Source of the DNA: an uncultured Eubacteriales bacterium | GTDB taxonomy: Bacteria > Bacillota > Clostridia > UBA1381 | Assembly: GCA_905199755.1 (NCBI GenBank) | Contig: CAJKHT010000087.1 | Span: 1 to 10,552, forward strand | DNA length: 10,552 nt | Direction: 5' to 3' | Shown here: positions 1 to 6,105 of the stretch, piece after piece | Position numbering within the stretch: position 1 is the first letter of the stretch | How the letters are laid out: each line of letters opens with the position of its first letter | Notes under the pieces: model-generated | Databases searched by the model: none | Seen by the model: the letters and a program-made list of their open reading frames with translations, nothing else | Told to the model about the DNA's origin: nothing | Position numbers and translations under genes: made by a program

Positions 1-19
1 AAACAAAATAAAAACAAAA

Positions 20-65
20 AAATTGTCAATACCAAAAAAATATTTAATTTTGGTATTGACAATTT
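20..65. repeat. Perfect 18-bp inverted repeat over the tRNA promoter
   Basis: The arms at 20-37 and 48-65 are exact reverse complements (18 of 18 bases), separated by a 10-nt AT-rich spacer at 38-47. The right arm contains the -35 box TTGACA (56-61) of the tRNA promoter. The left arm therefore holds the same box facing outward on the minus strand (24-29). I see no good -10 partner for that minus-strand copy inside the window. The stem is mostly A-T and is not followed by a T run, so it is not a typical terminator. It could be an operator, the end of a small element, or the mirrored remains of a duplicated promoter. Confidence 0.7.
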
Positions 66-84
66 GTAAAAAATATGCTATTAT
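56..84 (+). promoter_or_regulatory. Sigma-A-type promoter of the tRNA-Glu gene
   Basis: A perfect -35 box TTGACA (56-61) and a -10 box TATTAT (79-84) are separated by 17 nt, with an extended -10 TGC at 76-78. Transcription should begin near 91, a few bases before the mature tRNA 5' end at 98. A TATAAT at 82-87 is closer to consensus but would give a 20-nt spacer, so TATTAT is preferred. Confidence 0.75.
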
Positions 85-97
85 AATATAGTCGTAT

Positions 98-172
98 GGC
101 TCGTTGGTCAAGCGGTTAAGACTCCGCCCTCTCACGGCGGCATCAAGGGTTCGATTCCCTTACGAGTCACCA
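98..172 (+). tRNA. tRNA-Glu, anticodon CTC
   Basis: A full cloverleaf can be folded by eye. The acceptor stem is GGCTCGT (98-104) with ACGAGTC (162-168), including one G-U pair. The anticodon stem CCGCC/GGCGG (124-128, 136-140) encloses the loop CTCTCAC with anticodon CTC at 131-133, which reads the glutamate codon GAG. The T-arm carries GGTTCGATTCC. The discriminator base is A169 and the CCA end (170-172) is encoded. It has its own promoter and terminator, so it is a single-gene transcription unit. Confidence 0.95.
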
Positions 173-175
173 TAT

Positions 176-211
176 CGGAGCAAGCTTTATATCGCTTGCT
201 CCGTTTTTTTT
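176..211 (+). terminator. Rho-independent terminator after tRNA-Glu
   Basis: A perfect 10-bp GC-containing stem (176-185 with 194-203) has an 8-nt loop and is followed directly by eight T residues (204-211). It begins 3 nt after the encoded CCA. Confidence 0.93.
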
Positions 212-270
212 GTGCATGAAAGACAGGGCGCGGGAAATATATCGTACATGTGAGATTTTTTATAAAATAA

Positions 271-310
271 ATATGCACCTCCGAAAGTGTACGGCTTTCG
301 GGGTGCATAT
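271..310 (-). terminator. Hairpin terminator of the nusB-to-yuiD operon
   Basis: The arms 271-287 and 295-310 pair over 16 bp with a single bulged T, leaving a 7-nt loop. Read on the minus strand the hairpin starts 3 nt after the stop codon of the last gene and is followed by a broken U-rich tract (TTATTTTAT). It lies 60 nt from the tRNA terminator and faces it, so the two units converge. Nothing gene-like lies between the two terminators (212-270). Confidence 0.75.
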
Positions 311-313
311 GTT

Positions 314-760
314 TTATACATAACGTATGATAGCAATAATTGCGCCGAGAATTGCTCCCGCAATTACCTCTATAGGTGTGTGTCCGAGAAATTCCTTGAG
401 CTTTTTTTCTGTGCTGGAATAATCCATTTTGCCCCAATCCTCTACAAGACGATTAAGCACGGCAGCCTGCTGACCTGCACTTCGCCTTACTCCTGCCGCG
501 TCGTACATAACAACAAGCGCCATAACCGCACATGCCGCAAACAGCAGTGAATCAAAGCCGCTGTTGAAGCCTACCGACATTGCAAGCGATACAACCAGCG
601 CCGAATGTGATGACGGCATGCCGCCGGAGCCTACAAAGCGTTTAAAATCCAATCTTCTGTAAAGCAGAAAAACAAGTATGAATTTTAAAATCTGAGCCGA
701 ACCCCAGCCGATAACTGCTGTGCCGAGTACCGAATTGTTCATTAACTGTGAAAAATACAT
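314..760 (-). CDS. Divergent PAP2 family membrane protein (YuiD/DUF212-like)
   Basis: This 148-residue protein belongs to the divergent PAP2 group typified by B. subtilis YuiD, small membrane proteins related to acid phosphatases and haloperoxidases whose substrate is not established. Visible family motifs are GGMPSSHSA (about residues 46-54), MYDAAGVRRSAGQQA (about 85-99) and LGHTPIEV (about 125-132). Hydrophobic stretches lie near residues 10-33, 54-63, 70-85 and 131-145. The frame stays open up to 859, but that would overlap ispA by 77 nt. The ATG at 760 has AAGGA 8 nt upstream and gives the normal family length, so I chose it. The gene is last in the operon, 22 nt after ispA, and a hairpin terminator follows. 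Its place beside a prenyl diphosphate synthase fits a role on a lipid phosphate, but that is inference. Confidence 0.9.
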   Translation of the reverse strand: MYFSQLMNNSVLGTAVIGWGSAQILKFILVFLLYRRLDFKRFVGSGGMPSSHSALVVSLAMSVGFNSGFDSLLFAACAVMALVVMYDAAGVRRSAGQQAAVLNRLVEDWGKMDYSSTEKKLKEFLGHTPIEVIAGAILGAIIAIIRYV

Positions 761-782
761 TATAAAAATCCTTCCGTTTATT

Positions 783-1661
783 TTAAGAGGTTCTGTTTTC
801 AAGGCTTTTTGCAAGTTCGATAAGAAATTCAGTCTCATGTCCGAATACCGCAAGTGCATCTATTGCATTTTTTGTGTACTCGTTTATAAGCTCTTTTGAC
901 TTCTCTATTCCCATAATAGTCACATATGTGTTCTTTTTCGACTGCGCATCGGAGCCGATTGGCTTTCCGAGCTCTTTTTCACTGCCCGTAACATCAAGCA
1001 CGTCATCGCATATCTGAAAAGCAGCGCCGAGATTTTTTGCAAATTCATCGGCAGCGTTTATTTTTTCTTCGTCCGCGCCCGCCATGACTGCGCCTATTTT
1101 GCACGAACTGCGAATTATAGCGCCTGTTTTAAGCAGTTGAATGTATTTAAGCTCATCAAGCGTTATGTCATGATGTTCACTTTTTATATCAACCACCTGA
1201 CCTCCGATCATTCCCTCGGTGCCGGAGGAGTCGGCAAGTATTTTCATGGCACGCAGCACTCTTGAAGGATGCGTGCCGTTGTATCCGCATACAATTTCAA
1301 AAGCTTTATTGAGCAATGCATCACCTGCAAGTATTGCCTGTGCTTCACCGAATTTAATGTGGCTGGTCGGCATACCGCGCCGCAAATCGTCATTATCCAT
1401 TGCCGGTAAATCGTCATGTATCAGGGAATAAGTGTGTATCATTTCAATGGCGCATGCAAACGGGATTATCTCGTCAAGACTTCCGCCGCATATACGGCAG
1501 AACTCGGTCATAAGAATCGGGCGAAGACGCTTTCCACCGGCAAAAACGCTGTAGCGCATCGCTTCATAGATACTTTTTTGCGGATTGTCATGTACCGCAA
1601 GATATTCTTCGAGAGCAGAATCTATTGTTTTAATTCTGCTTTGTAATTCTTCTTTAAGCAT
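783..1661 (-). CDS. ispA: Farnesyl diphosphate synthase (polyprenyl synthetase family)
   Basis: This 292-residue enzyme is predicted to condense isopentenyl diphosphate with allylic diphosphates in the cytosol to give farnesyl (possibly geranylgeranyl) diphosphate, feeding undecaprenyl carrier lipid and quinone synthesis. Signatures are GGKRLRP (42-48), the first Asp-rich motif DDLPAMDNDD (83-92) with the spacing of bacterial short-chain synthases, GDALLNKAFE (113-122), GGQVVD (153-158), KTGAIIRSS (178-186) and the second Asp-rich motif DDVLD (219-223) followed by GKPIGSDAQSKKNTYV. The tyrosine five residues before the first motif resembles E. coli IspA, so a C15 product is most likely, though product length cannot be proven by eye. 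The ATG at 1661 directly abuts the xseB stop, and its ribosome site GGAGG lies within the end of xseB, so translation should be coupled. Confidence 0.96.
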   Translation of the reverse strand: MLKEELQSRIKTIDSALEEYLAVHDNPQKSIYEAMRYSVFAGGKRLRPILMTEFCRICGGSLDEIIPFACAIEMIHTYSLIHDDLPAMDNDDLRRGMPTSHIKFGEAQAILAGDALLNKAFEIVCGYNGTHPSRVLRAMKILADSSGTEGMIGGQVVDIKSEHHDITLDELKYIQLLKTGAIIRSSCKIGAVMAGADEEKINAADEFAKNLGAAFQICDDVLDVTGSEKELGKPIGSDAQSKKNTYVTIMGIEKSKELINEYTKNAIDALAVFGHETEFLIELAKSLENRTS

Positions 1662-1886
1662 TTATTCCTCCATACCACCGAATTCAGCGGTTTTTCCGTT
1701 TTCGTCTATCATCAGTACGGAAACCTTTTTTTCCGCATCATCAAGCATTTTCTGACAGCTTTTGGTAAGCTTTACTCCTTCCTCGAATAAAGCTATTGAT
1801 TCTTCAAGGCTTATTTCCGAACCCTCGAGCTTTGAAACTATTTCCTCAAGGAGTTTTATTGATTGTTCAAAATTCTTTTCAGCCAT
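1662..1886 (-). CDS. xseB: Exodeoxyribonuclease VII small subunit
   Basis: This 74-residue protein is the small subunit of exonuclease VII, the single-strand DNA exonuclease that works with XseA in repair. It shows the usual all-helical pattern, with FEQSIKLLEEIVSKLE near the N-terminus, LEESIALFEEGVKL in the middle and a charged tail, and has the normal length for the family. The ATG at 1886 has GGAG 8 nt upstream. That site overlaps the xseA stop codon, with only 4 nt between the genes. Side-by-side xseA-xseB order is common in Firmicutes and supports balanced production of both subunits. Confidence 0.95.
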   Translation of the reverse strand: MAEKNFEQSIKLLEEIVSKLEGSEISLEESIALFEEGVKLTKSCQKMLDDAEKKVSVLMIDENGKTAEFGGMEE

Positions 1887-1890
1887 TTTT

Positions 1891-3087
1891 TTATCTCCGT
1901 TTCTGAGTGTCTGCGACGATACAGCTTGCGCTGCCGTCTGTCATTTTCAAGGTAAATTCTTTTCCGTTTGTCATATCCTTGACACTGCGTATAACGCCGC
2001 CGCTGCTGTCAATCGGAATTGAATATCCGCGTGAAAGCACTTTAAGGGGACTCATCGCATCAAGCTTGCCCGATATAATTCCCATAATTCTGCGGCTGTC
2101 CGATATTTTAAGCTGTAAACGGTTTTCAAGCTTATGTGCAAGAGTGTCAAGCCGCTGACTGTTTTCCTGTATACGCTCCGCAGGCGTTTTGAGCTTTAAA
2201 CCGCCGAGGGTGAGCCGCCGCCGCTCTATCTGCTTTAAAACAGCACCGGAAATTCTGGCATTGTCGGTTTTTATCCTGCTCATAAGCTCCGCTGCGGACG
2301 GAACAGCTATTTCAGCCGCCGCCGACGGAGTAGGGGCGCGCAAATCGGCAACAAAGTCTGCAATGGTAAAATCGGTCTCATGACCTACCGCGGAAATAAT
2401 CGGTATATGGGAATTAAATATTGCGCGTGCCGTAATTTCCTCGTTAAATGCCCATAAATCCTCTATAGAGCCGCCGCCGCGCCCGGCGATTATCGTATCA
2501 ACGCAGTCGGATTTGTTAAAATATTCTATTGCCTTTACAACGCTTTGCGCCGCACCGGCTCCCTGAACCTGTGCAGGGTATATAAGAATTTTAGTCATCG
2601 GACAGCGCCGTGTTATAACATTTATTATATCTCTTACCGCCGCACCCGTCGGAGCGGTGATAACTCCGACCGTATCGGGAAATTTTGGGATTGGCTTTTT
2701 CAGGCTTTTGTCAAACAGTCCTTCATCCTCAAGCTGTTTCTTCAGCTTTTCATATGCGATATAAAGCTCGCCTATGCCATCGGGTATCATTTCTTCGATA
2801 TAAAGCTGATATGCACCGCCGGCTTCATATACGCTTACTCTGCCGCGCGCCATAACCTTCATGCCGTCCGAGGGTGTAAAGCTAAGTCCCGATGCGGCAG
2901 AACGAAACATAACAGCTTTCAGAACACCGCCCTCATCTTTAAGTGTGAGGTATATATGACCTGAGTAATGGAGCTTGAAATTCGATATTTCCCCTTTTAC
3001 CCATACATTATTCAGAATTATGTTGTTGTCAAGAATTTTCTTGACATATTGATTAATTTGTGTGACAGTTCCTATTCTCGGTTCCAT
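1891..3087 (-). CDS. xseA: Exodeoxyribonuclease VII large subunit
   Basis: This 398-residue protein is the catalytic subunit of exonuclease VII, which degrades single-stranded DNA from both ends into oligonucleotides. The N-terminal OB-fold DNA-binding part spans roughly residues 1-100 (VWVKGEISNFK, HIYLTLKD, GRVSVYEAGGAYQL). The catalytic domain follows, with GVITAPTGAAVRDI (141-154), AGRGGGSIEDLWAFNEE (201-217) and AVGHETDFTIADFVADLRAPTPSA in two adjoining blocks (233-256). The C-terminus is predicted helical and ends in a conserved-looking SRGYSI segment (352-357). It is somewhat shorter than the E. coli protein but typical for Gram-positives. The ATG at 3087 lies inside the end of the preceding gene (16-nt overlap), with a GGAGA site upstream, so coupled translation is likely. 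Confidence 0.96.
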   Translation of the reverse strand: MEPRIGTVTQINQYVKKILDNNIILNNVWVKGEISNFKLHYSGHIYLTLKDEGGVLKAVMFRSAASGLSFTPSDGMKVMARGRVSVYEAGGAYQLYIEEMIPDGIGELYIAYEKLKKQLEDEGLFDKSLKKPIPKFPDTVGVITAPTGAAVRDIINVITRRCPMTKILIYPAQVQGAGAAQSVVKAIEYFNKSDCVDTIIAGRGGGSIEDLWAFNEEITARAIFNSHIPIISAVGHETDFTIADFVADLRAPTPSAAAEIAVPSAAELMSRIKTDNARISGAVLKQIERRRLTLGGLKLKTPAERIQENSQRLDTLAHKLENRLQLKISDSRRIMGIISGKLDAMSPLKVLSRGYSIPIDSSGGVIRSVKDMTNGKEFTLKMTDGSASCIVADTQKRR

Positions 3088-4019
3088 TTCTCTGTCTCCG
3101 TCATTCTTTTTGTCAGAACGGCAATTCCTGCCGCATTATCCGTCGAATATTCCTTGTCGGCGAAATAGACCGTTCCGTTGATTTTTTCTTTCATAAGCTG
3201 TCTCAGCAAGCTGTTTGACGCCACACCGCCGACAGCAAGCACTCTGCACAGACCGTATTTTTCAAGAGCGCAGTTTACCGCGCGTATTATAGCCTCGGAT
3301 GCAGATAAAAGTACACCTTTTGCCAGTTCATTTACATCACATTCATCTGCCATTCGCGAAGCCTTTGTTTCCGCGCCCGAAAAATTGATATATGTCCCGT
3401 CCGTGTTGACAGGCAGACGTATGTATTTTTCGGTACTCATTGCGGCTTTTTCCATGTGTTTCCCTGCCGGAAACCTCATTTTAAGCCGTACACCTATGCG
3501 GTCGATGTACTGACCTGCGCTTATATCTCTTGTGCCGCCTATAATTTCGTTTTCAAAGCGGCAGTTTTTATATATGGTTTTTAAAATTTCCGTGGTGCCG
3601 CCGGATAAATGCACGGATATAAATTCATCATTCAGCAATTCATAGCCGCCCGAGGAAAAAATCCCTGCCATAATGTGTCCGTCCTGATGTGAAAATTCAA
3701 AAAGCGGTATTTTAAGTGTGTCGGATATGACCTGTGCATATCCACTGCCTGCCAAAAACACAGGCATGTACGAACCGGCAGCGTTTCGGGGACGTACACT
3801 CACACCGATTGCCGCAGCATGAGACAAATCAATTGTTTGCGCCAGCTCACGGTATAAAGAGGGGAGAAGCTTCATATGCTGAAATACTCCGTCGCTTTGG
3901 CGAATACCGCGCTCGCCCTCTTTCACATCGAGTATCTTCCGTACACTGTGTACCTTATCACCGTCAACGGCGGCAACGGAGGTTGTATAATTACTGGTAT
4001 CTATTCCGAGGTAAATCAT
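3072..4019 (-). CDS. Kae1/TsaD-like ASKHA-fold protein (peptidase M22 family)
   Basis: This 315-residue protein is related to TsaD/Kae1, the metal-dependent enzyme that transfers threonylcarbamoyl to tRNA A37. Shared elements are the opening LGIDTSNYTTS, the metal-binding HQDGH (111-115), HLSGGTTEI (137-145), INFSGAETKAS (211-221), AVGGVASNSLLR (262-273) and STDNAAGIA (292-300) with the third metal ligand Asp294. It differs from true TsaD in a shorter chain and in the segment after the N-terminus: the usual GGVVPE...SRxH block reads DGVFQHMKLLPSL here. It is therefore probably a Clostridia-type paralogue rather than the housekeeping tsaD, though that cannot be ruled out without seeing the rest of the genome. 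Its ATG overlaps the nusB stop in an ATGA arrangement. Confidence 0.85.
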   Translation of the reverse strand: MIYLGIDTSNYTTSVAAVDGDKVHSVRKILDVKEGERGIRQSDGVFQHMKLLPSLYRELAQTIDLSHAAAIGVSVRPRNAAGSYMPVFLAGSGYAQVISDTLKIPLFEFSHQDGHIMAGIFSSGGYELLNDEFISVHLSGGTTEILKTIYKNCRFENEIIGGTRDISAGQYIDRIGVRLKMRFPAGKHMEKAAMSTEKYIRLPVNTDGTYINFSGAETKASRMADECDVNELAKGVLLSASEAIIRAVNCALEKYGLCRVLAVGGVASNSLLRQLMKEKINGTVYFADKEYSTDNAAGIAVLTKRMTETEKWNRE

Positions 4020-4435
4020 AGCTCCTGCGCCATTACCGCTCCGAGGACACCGTTTACAAATGACGGATCGCTGTCCGCACCGTAGGCTTTCACAAGCTCA
4101 ACAGCCTCATTTATTGCCACTTTGGGCGGTACATCATCAACGTATTTCATCTCATAAACCGCAAGCTTCATTGCTGCGGCGGATACCTTTGAAATGCGCG
4201 GCAGTGACCAGCCTTTTTTTAAATGCCGTGAAATTATATCCTCAATTTCATTTTCGTGTTCTCTCACACCGTTTACCACAGTTGTAATATATCCGAGGTT
4301 ATCGCTGCACTCGGGTTTTTCTTCAAGCAGATATTCAAGTATTGCTTCAGGCTCGTCCCCGTGCTGATTCATCTGGAAAACCTGAGTAAATGCGGCGCGT
4401 CTTGCCTCGCTTCTCGATTGTTTTTTTGCTCCCAC
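4016..4435 (-). CDS. nusB: Transcription antitermination factor NusB
   Basis: NusB forms a complex with NusE (S10) on boxA RNA and allows RNA polymerase to read through rRNA operons. The 139-residue product is all-helical in pattern and carries the family landmarks SRSEARRAAFTQVFQM near the start, YITTVVNGVREHENEIEDII, RISKVSAAAMKLAVYEM, PPKVAINEAVELVKAYG and SFVNGVLGAVM at the end. I chose GTG at 4435 because AAAGGA lies 10 nt upstream. A TTG at 4444 in the same frame would add three residues but has only one base between GGA and the start codon. It is the first gene of the minus-strand operon and ends in an ATGA overlap with the TsaD-like gene. Confidence 0.92.
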   Translation of the reverse strand: MGAKKQSRSEARRAAFTQVFQMNQHGDEPEAILEYLLEEKPECSDNLGYITTVVNGVREHENEIEDIISRHLKKGWSLPRISKVSAAAMKLAVYEMKYVDDVPPKVAINEAVELVKAYGADSDPSFVNGVLGAVMAQEL

Positions 4436-4505
4436 AGCCGTCAAATCCTTTCGTGTTCAAATCGTCAGCTTGTAAAATCGGCTGACCGTAATATACCATA
4501 CTACC

Positions 4506-4534
4506 AGTATAACACAATACAGGAAAAAAATCAA
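4506..4534 (-). promoter_or_regulatory. Promoter of the nusB operon
   Basis: On the minus strand TTGATT (4534-4529) and TATACT (4511-4506) are 17 nt apart, with an extended -10 TGT directly before the -10 box. Transcription should start near 4499, leaving a leader of about 64 nt before the nusB GTG. The interrupted palindrome ATACT-GGT-AGTAT (4510-4498) overlaps the -10 box and start site and could be an operator. A weak 6-bp hairpin (GTCAGC/GCTGAC, 4464-4486) lies in the leader. Confidence 0.7.
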
Positions 4535-4584
4535 CTGTCGGTTTTGATATACGGCAATGAATAAATCAAACGGTAAATTCAGGG

Positions 4585-4613
4585 TTGACAACTGTATTTT
4601 GCGGTGATATAAT
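4585..4613 (+). promoter_or_regulatory. Consensus promoter of the transporter/propeller operon
   Basis: TTGACA (4585-4590) and TATAAT (4608-4613) are both perfect and exactly 17 nt apart, with an extended -10 TGA at 4605-4607. Transcription should start near 4620. The -35 box sits in the small palindrome GTTG-A-CAAC (4584-4592). It diverges from the nusB promoter, with about 50 nt between the two -35 boxes. A promoter this close to consensus would be strong unless repressed; no regulator gene is adjacent. Confidence 0.85.
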
Positions 4614-4655
4614 GTCGCTGTTCGGTTAAAAAATAAGCAAAAATGAGGAGATAAA

Positions 4656-5876
4656 ATGGAAAAAAACAAATCAGCAGCCCGCAGGCTGATATTTTTGGGA
4701 GCGCTGTCGTATTTCGGAAGCTATCTGACAAGGGTAAATTTAAGCGCAGTAATCGAAGAATTGTCAACGGCGAATGTGCTTTCAAAGGAAATACTCGCTC
4801 TTGCGGTTACGTGCAATGTAATCAGCTACGGAATAGGACTCACGTTATCGGGATTTTTGTCAAACAAATTTCAGCCGAAATATCTCATGTTTATGAATTT
4901 TATTCCTGCGGCACTTGTGAATTTGGTTATTCCTCTTAACGGCTTTTTGGGCGGAGGTATTGCCGTTGTTATTGCATGGATTATAAACGGATTTGCCCAG
5001 GCACTTATGTGGCCGGCTCTTATCAAAACGTTTTTGTATTATTTGAATTCAAAGGAGTATGACACAGGAGTGTTTGCAACCGCTGTCGGCAGCGGATTGG
5101 CATCAGTTCTTACATATTTAATGGTTCCTGTGTTTTCGGCGTGCTTCGGAAAAAACGGCTGGATGTTTATGTTTATCATACCTGCTGCGTTTGCGTTCGT
5201 TCTCGGGTTTATATGGATATTTTCCGATTATAAGGTTGTTTCTTCCGCAGAAGCTCCAAAACAGGAGGTACAATCAAAGGAGAAAATTTTTAGCCCAATA
5301 ATTGCCGCAGCTGCATTCGCCATTGTACTCCACGGTATTCTGCGTGACGGTATAACCACATGGATGCCTACATATATTAATGAGACCTTTCATTTGGGTG
5401 CCGGGATTTCCATTTTGTCCGGTGTGGCACTGCCGCTGTTCGGTATTGTGACCTCATGGGTAAGTGTTTTGATTATCCGCAAGCTCAGAAATCCGATTTT
5501 TTCAGCAGCGCTGATATATGCCGTTGCCGCAGTGTTTTGCATAACCTTGCGTGTGTTTAACCAAAATTTTATTGTTGCGGTTTTGAGTATGGCAACTGTT
5601 GTTGGCTGTATGAACGGAATAAATCTGATGCTTGTAAGTATGGTACCGAAAGCATATGCGTCAACGGGAAAAGGCGCTTTACTTTCAGGGGTTCTCAATT
5701 CATTTACATATGTCGGCAGTGCGGTTTCGGTGTACGGCATAGTGCTTTTTTCAAATGCGTTCGGCTGGCTGCCGACGGTTTCGCTTTGGGCAGGCATTGC
5801 CATTCTCGGAACGTTGGTGTGCGCTTTGACATTGCCCGTATGGAACAGAAAGGTTGGTAAGAAAAATGGAAATTAA
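4656..5876 (+). CDS. Major facilitator superfamily transporter, OPA/sugar-phosphate antiporter-like
   Basis: This 406-residue inner-membrane protein shows about twelve hydrophobic segments in two halves. A hydrophilic cytoplasmic loop rich in charged residues (about 190-212, containing APKQEVQSKEK) separates them. The first segment with LSYFGSYLTRVNLSAV (17-32) and the DGITTWMPTYI motif after segment seven (231-241) resemble organophosphate/hexuronate-type MFS carriers (GlpT/UhpT/ExuT-like), so the substrate may be an anionic sugar or sugar derivative. The exact substrate cannot be read from sequence. The ATG at 4656 has GAGGAG 5 nt upstream and a consensus promoter before it. The next gene starts inside its last 11 nt, so the transporter is probably functionally linked to the Asp-box protein downstream. 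Confidence 0.9.
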   Translation: MEKNKSAARRLIFLGALSYFGSYLTRVNLSAVIEELSTANVLSKEILALAVTCNVISYGIGLTLSGFLSNKFQPKYLMFMNFIPAALVNLVIPLNGFLGGGIAVVIAWIINGFAQALMWPALIKTFLYYLNSKEYDTGVFATAVGSGLASVLTYLMVPVFSACFGKNGWMFMFIIPAAFAFVLGFIWIFSDYKVVSSAEAPKQEVQSKEKIFSPIIAAAAFAIVLHGILRDGITTWMPTYINETFHLGAGISILSGVALPLFGIVTSWVSVLIIRKLRNPIFSAALIYAVAAVFCITLRVFNQNFIVAVLSMATVVGCMNGINLMLVSMVPKAYASTGKGALLSGVLNSFTYVGSAVSVYGIVLFSNAFGWLPTVSLWAGIAILGTLVCALTLPVWNRKVGKKNGN

Positions 5877-6105
5877 AATCGGTGATGAAAAAGTAGTTGT
5901 GCGCGGTATTCGCCCCGAAGAGGGCATGTGGGGACCGTATCAGTTTCCAACGCCGTACAAGGTGGGGGATAAGATTGTGGTTTCTGTCCATGTGGGCGAG
6001 GACTCGATTAAAACCTACGGCGATGGCAGACTTTGGTTTGTAAGTGAGGATAAGGGAGAAACATGGCGGAGACAACGCCCGATATTATTGCCGACTGCGG
6101 CTTAA
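5866..6105 (+). CDS. N-terminal piece of Asp-box sialidase-like protein
   Basis: The frame encodes 79 residues, of which the first 69 look like the first blade of a beta-propeller: MWGPYQFPTPYKVGDKIVV, then VSVHVGEDS, then the Asp box SEDKGETW (60-67). The last ten residues after WRR are out of frame with the family. The ATG at 5866 overlaps the end of the transporter gene by 11 nt and has only a weak AAAGG site. A start at 5854 is also open but would lengthen the overlap. There is no signal peptide, so a cytoplasmic location is inferred. The position where many sialidases have the FRIP arginine reads YQFP here, so the catalytic arginine seems absent. Confidence 0.65.
   Translation: MEIKIGDEKVVVRGIRPEEGMWGPYQFPTPYKVGDKIVVSVHVGEDSIKTYGDGRLWFVSEDKGETWRRQRPILLPTAA

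Noticed and set aside
98..211. tRNA as an integration (attachment) site for a mobile element
   Set aside because: No integrase and no repeated copy of the tRNA 3' end were seen in the window.
761..859. Upstream extension of the YuiD-like gene to a start at 859
   Set aside because: It would overlap ispA by 77 nt and add 33 residues unlike the family, while the ATG at 760 has a good ribosome site.
2189..2383. Plus-strand open frame within xseA with Ala/Ser-rich product
   Set aside because: Shadow of the conserved xseA coding sequence; no start signals or homology seen.
5390..5803. Long minus-strand open frame (137 codons) opposite the transporter gene
   Set aside because: It lies wholly within a clear membrane-transporter gene, has no ribosome site or family motif, and reflects the codon bias of the sense gene. 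The minus-strand frames at 5704-6075 and 7555-8073 were rejected for the same reason.
6051..6078. Programmed -1 ribosomal frameshift joining the two sialidase-like frames
   Set aside because: No X-XXY-YYZ slippery heptamer in the right phase and no obvious stimulatory hairpin just downstream; an indel is simpler.
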